From Mycobacterium asiaticum (GTDB lineage: Bacteria > Actinomycetota > Actinomycetes > Mycobacteriales > Mycobacteriaceae), in assembly GCF_001673315.1 (NCBI RefSeq), contig NZ_LZLQ01000038.1:39930-103929 (forward strand): a DNA stretch of 64,000 nt, given 5' to 3'. The notes beneath the pieces were generated by a model that saw nothing but the letters and a program-made list of their open reading frames with translations, did not search any database and was not told where the DNA came from. The translations under genes were made by a program, and so were the position numbers. Shown here piece after piece: positions 58,549-64,000 of the stretch; position 1 is the stretch's first letter, and each line of letters opens with the position of its first letter.

Positions 58549-58821
58549 TTAGAAGCCCATCTTCTGGCACTTGACGACTCGATTCTGGCAAAACATTCCA
58601 CTGCCGGTCCAGTCTTTGGCGCCGGGTACGCCGAAGTTATTGGGCGTATCCGTTGAGCGGTAATCCTGGGTCAGCGGCGGGTTGATGGCGACGAAGTAGT
58701 CTTCGATCAACGGCGGCGTCGTGTCCTCGGGGTCCGCGTTGGCCACGCCGGCGCTGCCGATTGCGGCCGCAACTCCGATCAGGCTGGCGGCAATTCCCGC
58801 AGCAAATTTCTGAAGGCTCAT
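58549..58821 (-). CDS. Small secreted hypothetical protein
   Basis: A 90-residue exported protein. Residues 1-30 are a signal peptide (MSLQKFAAGIAASLIGVAAA followed by IGSAGVANA), with cleavage likely after ANA. The mature 60 residues include two cysteines (MFCQNRVVKCQ) that could form a disulfide, and an N-terminal proline-rich stretch. ATG 58821 has GGAGAGG upstream. Many mycobacteria encode small secreted proteins of this style; the function is unknown. Confidence 0.75.
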   Translation of the reverse strand: MSLQKFAAGIAASLIGVAAAIGSAGVANADPEDTTPPLIEDYFVAINPPLTQDYRSTDTPNNFGVPGAKDWTGSGMFCQNRVVKCQKMGF

Positions 58822-58999
58822 TGGTCGCCCTCTCCGCTTCTGGCGCAAATGATGGGGCATGTCAATTATACGTGCAATCGGGTGTGCGATCCGAGCCTGC
58901 CGAGTATTCATCGCAAACCGGCTACGAACGCGCAACAACTCCGGTCAGGTCATCCAGCAAAGCGCTCACCGCCTCGGAACTGTACCTAGCGTGTAATCC

Positions 59000-59698
59000 G
59001 TGGTGCGCATGTCCGCGGTCGTACGTCGTGCTGCGGTTCTCGCTGTCTGTCTCGCGCTACCGGTGGCGCCTCCGTCGGCGGCCGCCGATCCCACCTCACA
59101 GCCGGTCGGCGCCGCGGCATCGGCGGACGGTGCGGTAGCGCCCGGTACGCCTGCGCGGCTGACCACGCCGGACGGCTGGATCCTGGCACTCGGGGCGAAA
59201 GACGAGAAACACGTACCGGTGGCACCGCTGACCACAGCCGTATCGTCTCGCGAATACCTGTCCAGCGGAATATTCGTCGCTTCCCTGACCGGTCCGGAAA
59301 CCCCGCACGGCATTCTCGAAGTCGGGTATGAGATCGGCTGCGGCATCGACATGAGCACCGCCAATGGCGTCACCATGGCCAACGGCGGCGGCGTCTCACC
59401 ATCCCTCGGCGCGGTACTGCCGTTCGGGCCCGGCGAGCCGTTCCAGCTCTTACCGATAATCAGCGCGCAGTCCAATAGCCTGGTCAGCGTAGGGCTCAAG
59501 CCCGGATTCGTCGTGGTGGTGCCGGTGGTCAGGAAGGAATTCAAGGGACCAAATCCGTGGATCATGATCGACAAGTTCCACATGAAGATCGACGGCTGTG
59601 TCGGCCAGTCGTTCGTCCGGTCCTACTCGACCCTGACCCGTATCACCGACGAATCCGACGTGGTGCTGTCCTATGTCGGTTCGACCAAGGCGGTCTGA
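59000..59698 (+). CDS. MspA-family outer-membrane porin
   Basis: A 232-residue secreted protein of the MspA porin family. A Sec signal (VLAVCLALPVAPPSAAADP) precedes the barrel, with GILEVGYEIGCGIDMSTANGV near residue 104 and IDGCVGQSFVRSYSTLTR near residue 197, both MspA hallmarks. MspA monomers form octameric channels for nutrients across the mycobacterial outer membrane. The starts at 59000 and 59009 are both plausible. The 3' end overlaps the convergent serine hydrolase by 28 bases. Confidence 0.9.
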   Translation: MVRMSAVVRRAAVLAVCLALPVAPPSAAADPTSQPVGAAASADGAVAPGTPARLTTPDGWILALGAKDEKHVPVAPLTTAVSSREYLSSGIFVASLTGPETPHGILEVGYEIGCGIDMSTANGVTMANGGGVSPSLGAVLPFGPGEPFQLLPIISAQSNSLVSVGLKPGFVVVVPVVRKEFKGPNPWIMIDKFHMKIDGCVGQSFVRSYSTLTRITDESDVVLSYVGSTKAV

Positions 59699-60957
59699 TA
59701 CCGCGCACCGAGATTCGGCACGGTGTTGCAACCGCGTTGATGGGCGGCGGTGGTGGCACGGCGGATGGGCAGGATCAGCGGCACGAAAAGTATCTGGTCC
59801 AACAGGATCGGCGTGATCAGGCGGTTGTGCACGAACGCGAAGGAACTCTTGGTGACGGGGTCGGCCCAACCGATAGTGCCGCCCAGCCCGGCGTGCCCGT
59901 AGCCGCGCAGCAGGCCAGGTACCGGTGACCCGTGGTAGCCCAGATTGAACGACATCGGAACGATCAAGTTCAGGTCCGGCCGCAAACTGGTCTTGCCGAG
60001 CAGGCCGGCCGCCAATTCGGTTGACAGCAGCTGTGTTTGGTCGATCCGGCCGTCGTTGGCCAAAGCGCCGTACATCTTGGCCAGCCCGCGCGCGGTGACC
60101 ACGGCATTGACCGAGGGGATCTCGCTGTCCAGGAACGGTGTGTCGCCCTGGATCAAAGAAGTGATTCCGGGGACGTACATGGCGCCCAAACCGCCGGCCA
60201 CCGGCAGCTCCGCAAGCCGGGGTGCGAGCAGGTCGAACAGTGGGTTGGCCCGGGTGCTCTGGGGGAACATGATTTGCGCGGCTGTGGTTGGCGCCCCGGC
60301 CGGCGGACGTCCGAGGTGCAACCCGTCGGTGTCGAGGGTCTGGGCGATCTCGGTGCGGAACAACTCGCGCATGCCCTTGCCCGTGATCGCCCGCGCCAGT
60401 CCCGACGTGAGCCATCCGTAGGTGAACGCGTGATAGGCCGCCCGGCCCGCGTGTCGACCTACGGGCGCGGCCGCCATGCGCTGTTCCATCAGCCGGTGGT
60501 CCAAAAGCTCTTCCTGGCTGACGCCACCTAAATCCGACAAACCCGACTTGTGCGCGAGCATGTCGCGCACGGTGATCTCGGACTTTCCGTTGGCGCCGAA
60601 TTCCGGCCAGTACTGCGCCACCGGAGCGTCGTAGGAGAGTTGTCCGCGGTCGACGAGCCGGTGCAGGACGGTTGCCGCTATGCCCTTGCTCGCGGAAAAG
60701 ACCATCGTCCCGGTGTCAGCCGTCCACGGCACCTCACCGTGCCGGTCCGACCAACCGGTCCACACGTCGACAACCGGTTGGCCGTCTACGTACACCGACA
60801 GGGCTCCGCCGCCGAATCGCGGTCCGCCGGAAAATATCTTCGCAAAGGTCTGCACCGCGCAGGAGAAGCGAGGGTCGGCGGCACCGTGTACGCGTGCTGG
60901 CAGCCCGTTGCCGGCCTCTAGGAGGGCTAGTTGCGTCATGATTTGAGACCCGGGCAT
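59671..60957 (-). CDS. Serine hydrolase, beta-lactamase/esterase family (LipL-like)
   Basis: A 428-residue protein of the beta-lactamase/class C esterase fold. The nucleophile motif S-x-x-K is FSASKGIA near residue 88, the Tyr motif is YHAFTYGWLTSG near residue 175, and a late GHAGLGGTIGWADP carries the third motif. Mycobacterial relatives such as LipL are esterases with beta-lactamase signatures. ATG 60957 or 60939 may be the start; neither has a strong ribosome site. An AT-rich hexamer TAATAT lies about 20 bases upstream. Confidence 0.88.
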   Translation of the reverse strand: MPGSQIMTQLALLEAGNGLPARVHGAADPRFSCAVQTFAKIFSGGPRFGGGALSVYVDGQPVVDVWTGWSDRHGEVPWTADTGTMVFSASKGIAATVLHRLVDRGQLSYDAPVAQYWPEFGANGKSEITVRDMLAHKSGLSDLGGVSQEELLDHRLMEQRMAAAPVGRHAGRAAYHAFTYGWLTSGLARAITGKGMRELFRTEIAQTLDTDGLHLGRPPAGAPTTAAQIMFPQSTRANPLFDLLAPRLAELPVAGGLGAMYVPGITSLIQGDTPFLDSEIPSVNAVVTARGLAKMYGALANDGRIDQTQLLSTELAAGLLGKTSLRPDLNLIVPMSFNLGYHGSPVPGLLRGYGHAGLGGTIGWADPVTKSSFAFVHNRLITPILLDQILFVPLILPIRRATTAAHQRGCNTVPNLGARYQTALVEPT

Positions 60958-61017
60958 CGCTGGAACATGAGAATCATATTACCAGCGGGTGGAAATACTA
61001 TTCTTCGTGTGCAGTGG

Positions 61018-61897
61018 TCAGTCTTCCAACGCGCGGCCGACGATCAACGGATCAGGCACACCCACCAGTTCGTAGTCCTTGTCCTCGTAGTCGAATTTGT
61101 CGAGTAGGTGACGCATGGCGTTGATGCGGGCCCGCTTCTTGTCGTTGCTTTTCACCACGATCCAAGGCGCGAAGTCGGTGTCGGTTGCTGCGAACATCTC
61201 CTCCTTGGCCGCTGTGTAGGCGTCCCACTTGTTCACCGACTCCATATCCATCGGCGAGAATTTCCATTGCTTGACGGGGTCGACAAGGCGAATCGCAAAC
61301 CGAGTGCGTTGCTCGTGGGGCGACACCGAGAACCACAGCTTGGTGAGCTTGATGCCGTCGTTGACCAGAAGCTTCTCGAATGCCGGTGCCTGCTCGAGGA
61401 AATTCGGCGTGCTGCTCGGGCGTGCAGAATCCCATCACCTTCTCCACGCCGGCCCGGTTGTACCACGAGCGGTCGAACAGCACCATTTCACCGGCGGCCG
61501 GCAGGTGGGTCACGTAACGCTGGAAGTACCACTGTGTCTGTTCGCGCTCGGAAGGTTTTTCCAGTGCCACCACCCGGGCGGTCCGGGGGTTCAGGTGCTC
61601 CATGAACCGCTGAATGGTGCCGCCTTTGCCGGCGGCGTCGCGTCCCTCGAACAGGATCATGTGCCGGGTGCCGGTGCGTCTGCTGTGATTCTGCAACTTG
61701 AGCAGTTCTATCTGTAGCCGGCGTTTGAGCCACTCGTATTCATCCCGGGACATCCGGTGGTCGTATGGATAGCGTTCGCGCCAGGTCTCGACCGGGTTGC
61801 CCTGACGGTCGAGCAGGACAGGTTCGTCGCCATCCTCGTCATCGACGGTGTAACCGTGCTCGGGCGTTGAAAGGGTGTCCAGATCTATCTCTGCCAT
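61018..61897 (-). pseudogene. ppk2: Polyphosphate kinase 2, interrupted by a one-base frameshift
   Basis: The first part (61897 down to about 61400) encodes [20 protein letters not shown] (Walker A at GRDAAGKGG) and [19 protein letters not shown], the PPK2 signature. The second part, in another frame (61326 down to 61018), continues with [20 protein letters not shown] and the rest of the C-terminus. The frame breaks at an A-run (plus 61400-61402; TTT on the coding strand), where removing one base restores [16 protein letters not shown] family sequence throughout. Total length then fits PPK2, which makes or uses polyphosphate. A sequencing error is as likely as a real mutation; both halves are otherwise intact. 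Confidence 0.85.
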
Positions 61898-62218
61898 GAT
61901 TCCAAGCTATGCGCTGAGCCGAAAAACATTGTCCTGCAGATCATTCGACGATAGCTAGGGCAGCGTTGAACGCGGGTGTGGCGAACGCATACGTGTCCCG
62001 GGATCGCCGTCGGTACGCGTTCCGCGCGAACTCGAATATGAGCGAGACAGAAAAATCCAAACAATTTGCCGGGATTCATCCCGCTGTTGAGAAGACGCGT
62101 CTAATATACCGGGATTGTTTCTGCTAGAGGTATTGACCGGTGAGTTTGCTGAGTGTGATGTGCACGGCACGTCGGCTCTCGGCATTTGGCGCTATTTCCC
62201 TACCGACGGGAGATCGAG
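61898..62218. other. Intergenic region between ppk2 and PE_PGRS
   Basis: No gene found in these 320 bases. The region is relatively AT-rich near 62030-62130 and contains a TAATAT hexamer at 62102-62107, a plausible -10 box for the PE_PGRS gene. GGGAG lies 5 bases before the PE_PGRS ATG. Short open frames on both strands have no recognisable similarity. Confidence 0.55.
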
Positions 62219-64000
62219 ATGTCGTCCTTCGTGATCGTTTCGCCGGACGCGGTGGCGGCCGCCGCGCAGGATCTGACCGGCTTGGGGACGGCGCTTCAGG
62301 CCGCCAACGCGGCGGCGGCGGGTTCGACGACATCGCTGCTGGCAGCGGCACAGGATGAGGTGTCTGCGGCGATCGCCTCGTTGTTGGGCAGCTATGGCCG
62401 GGAGTATCAGGCGCTGAGCGCGCAGGCGTCCGTGTTTCATGCCGATGTGGTGCGTGCGTTGCACCTGGGCGCGGCCAGCTATGCCGCGGCCGAGGCTGCC
62501 GGCGCCTCGCCACTCGAGGCCGTGCAGCGAACCATCTTGGACGCCATCAATGCCCCCACCACTGTGTTGTTGGGTCGGCCGCTGATCGGTGACGGCGCCA
62601 ATGGTGCACCGGGTACCGGCGCGGCCGGGGGCGCCGGCGGGATCTTGTGGGGCAACGGGGGTAACGGCGGTTCGGGCGGCATCGGTGAGTCCGGTGGGGC
62701 TGGTGGTGACGCCGGGTTCTTCGGCAATGGCGGCTTAGGTGGAGCCGGCGGTTCTGGTGCAGCCGGTGCGGTGGGCGGGGTCGGTGGACGTGGTGGTGCC
62801 GGCGGGTTCTTGGGCGGTTTCGGCGGGACCGGTGGTGCCGGCGGGCTCGGCGGTAGCGGCACTGACACCTTGGCCGCCGGTGCAGGCGGGGTCGGCGGCG
62901 CCGGCGGGTTGGGCAGAGCGCTGACTTTCTACACCGGCGGCGCGGGTGGCGCCGGCGGCATCGGCGGTACCGGTGTCGACGGCGTGGCCCTTGGCGTGGG
63001 AGCGGCGGGTGGCTCCGGCGGCGTCGGCGGAGCGGGCGGAGTCGGCGGCGCCAGCATTGGTCTGTTCGGTGGCGGCGGGTCCGGCGGCGTCGGTGGCGCC
63101 GGTGGTGTTGGCGGTCTGGGTGCTGACGGCGGCGCCGGTCCAAACTCGTTGACCGCTGGCGGTCTTGGCGGTGGCGGCGGTACTGGCGGTGATGCCGGGA
63201 CCGGCGGCGCCGGTGGATCCGGCGGAATGTTCGGGGTGGCAGGCGCATCCGCGAGTGCGGGTATGGGCGGCGACGGCGGCGCCGGCGGGCAAGGCGGCGC
63301 GGGTTACAACGGGTCGGCGGTTCCGGGCGCTTCCGGTGGCCAAGGAGGCAATGGCGGTGGCGGCGGAACGGGTGGCAGCGGAAGCATCAATGGCAACGGC
63401 GGCCGGGGCGGTCAGGGCGGCACGGGCGGCGCTGGGTTCGACGCGACCGGTTTGACTACCGGCGTCAACGGCGGCAACGGCGGCGGGGGCGGTAACGGCG
63501 GAGCCGGCGGGGTGGCCGGCAGCGGTGGAGTCGGCGGCTTTGACGGTAACGGTGGCGCCGCGGGTGAGGGTGGCGCCGGCGGTCGGGGTGCGAACAACGT
63601 TGCCGGTGGCGATGGCGGTGACGGCGGCGATGGCGGGGGTGGCGGCACCGGCGGCGTCGCTGGCGGAGTAAGTGGCACCCGAGGTGCCGATGGCGCGGGC
63701 GGCCGCGCCGGTGACGGCGGAAACGGGGGTACCGGACTTACCGGTACGTCGACAGATGACGGGGGTCAGGGCGGTCGGGGCGGTACCGGTGGTACCGGTG
63801 GTGATGCCGGTGGTGCGAATGTCGCCGCTGGTGACGGCGGCCACGGTGGCCGCGGCGGTATAGGCGGCGCCGGGTATGACCAGCCGGCGAACTCCGGCGG
63901 CACGCCCCTGGACGGCGGTAAGGGCGGCAAGGGCGGGAGCGCTGCTGTCAACGAGGCGTTCGTGTCCACTGTTCGCGCGGCGAGTTCCTTTGGACGAACT
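62219..64000 (+). CDS. PE_PGRS family protein (3' end outside window)
   Basis: At least 594 codons, still open at the window edge. The PE domain is at 1-95 ([40 protein letters not shown]), then a linker [20 protein letters not shown] that matches the one at the same place in the PE_PGRS at 41354, and from about 128 a long PGRS domain of Gly-Gly-Ala and Gly-Gly-Asn repeats. PE proteins are secreted by the ESX/type VII systems and PGRS regions are cell-surface exposed, calcium-binding or immunomodulatory in M. tuberculosis. At about 575-594 the repeat gives way to [20 protein letters not shown], perhaps the start of a C-terminal region. Confidence 0.93.
   Translation, partial: MSSFVIVSPDAVAAAAQDLTGLGTALQAANAAAAGSTTSLLAAAQDEVSAAIASLLGSYGREYQALSAQASVFHADVVRALHLGAASYAAAEAAGASPLEAVQRTILDAINAPTTVLLGRPLIGDGANGAPGTGAAGGAGGILWGNGGNGGSGGIGESGGAGGDAGFFGNGGLGGAGGSGAAGAVGGVGGRGGAGGFLGGFGGTGGAGGLGGSGTDTLAAGAGGVGGAGGLGRALTFYTGGAGGAGGIGGTGVDGVALGVGAAGGSGGVGGAGGVGGASIGLFGGGGSGGVGGAGGVGGLGADGGAGPNSLTAGGLGGGGGTGGDAGTGGAGGSGGMFGVAGASASAGMGGDGGAGGQGGAGYNGSAVPGASGGQGGNGGGGGTGGSGSINGNGGRGGQGGTGGAGFDATGLTTGVNGGNGGGGGNGGAGGVAGSGGVGGFDGNGGAAGEGGAGGRGANNVAGGDGGDGGDGGGGGTGGVAGGVSGTRGADGAGGRAGDGGNGGTGLTGTSTDDGGQGGRGGTGGTGGDAGGANVAAGDGGHGGRGGIGGAGYDQPANSGGTPLDGGKGGKGGSAAVNEAFVSTVRAASSFGRT
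62606..63950. repeat. PGRS glycine-rich coding repeat
   Basis: About 1.3 kb of imperfect GGCGGCNCC/GGTGGNGCC-like repeats encode Gly-Gly-X triplets of the PGRS domain. The repeats give long spurious antisense open frames, which are not annotated. Such tracts recombine and vary between strains, and may be misassembled from short reads. Confidence 0.85.

Noticed and set aside
62735..63844. 369-codon open frame on the minus strand, opposite the PE_PGRS gene
   Set aside because: It reads Thr/Ala/Gly-rich repeat from the complement of the PGRS repeats, with no start signal or family match.
62606..63950. CRISPR-like or tandem satellite repeat
   Set aside because: The repeats are imperfect 9-mers in frame with a PE_PGRS protein; there are no regular spacers.

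Overview
The window comes from a high-GC actinobacterium and almost certainly from a slow-growing, non-tuberculous Mycobacterium. It holds two PE_PGRS genes, an MspA-type porin, a CelA1-like GH6 protein, a Tat-exported DUF1906 protein, many acyl-CoA dehydrogenase and enoyl-CoA hydratase paralogues, an F420-type LLM oxidoreductase, and many 4-base start/stop overlaps.

Region 1 (1-36000) is a dense catabolic island of about 36 genes for a CoA-activated, probably alicyclic or branched carboxylic substrate. It encodes three acyl-CoA ligases and one CoA transferase, six acyl-CoA dehydrogenases (some in probable heteromeric pairs), six crotonase-family proteins, two hot-dog dehydratases and three SDRs. 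It also encodes a thiolase-like/DUF35 pair, an HpcH/HpaI aldolase, a TauD-like dioxygenase, a 2-hydroxyacid dehydrogenase, four amidohydrolase-2 paralogues, an LLM oxidoreductase, a DapB-like reductase and a nitroreductase. The genes lie in short divergent units, with one eight-gene minus-strand operon (12072-19710). A TetR regulator (30120-30944) sits inside the island. Three intergenic sites match GAGAA-N6-TTCTC perfectly and several others match weakly, which suggests a local regulon. The real substrate cannot be read from the sequence.

Region 2 (36000-43400) is mosaic. A mostly gene-free, lower-GC stretch leads into an 813-residue protein that joins an N-terminal alpha-oxoamine-synthase domain to a C-terminal GNAT-like domain, the reverse of the order I recall for mycobacterial BioF2. 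It is followed by a dihydrofolate-reductase-like protein, a Tat-exported DUF1906 protein, and a PE_PGRS protein whose C-terminal half looks like an alkaline-phosphatase/phosphodiesterase-type hydrolase.

Region 3 (43400-64000) is general mycobacterial content. It holds an XRE-cupin regulator divergent from a thioredoxin-reductase-like flavoprotein and a methyltransferase, a VOC protein, a GH6 protein, an alpha/beta hydrolase and glycogen phosphorylase. A HelR-type RNA polymerase-associated helicase follows, with a rifamycin-associated element (RAE) upstream. Next come an MFS and an SMR efflux pump, an HD protein, DoxX, an SDR, a small secreted protein, an MspA porin, a serine hydrolase, a frameshifted polyphosphate kinase 2, and a PE_PGRS gene that runs off the window end.

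No tRNA, rRNA, CRISPR array or insertion sequence was recognised.
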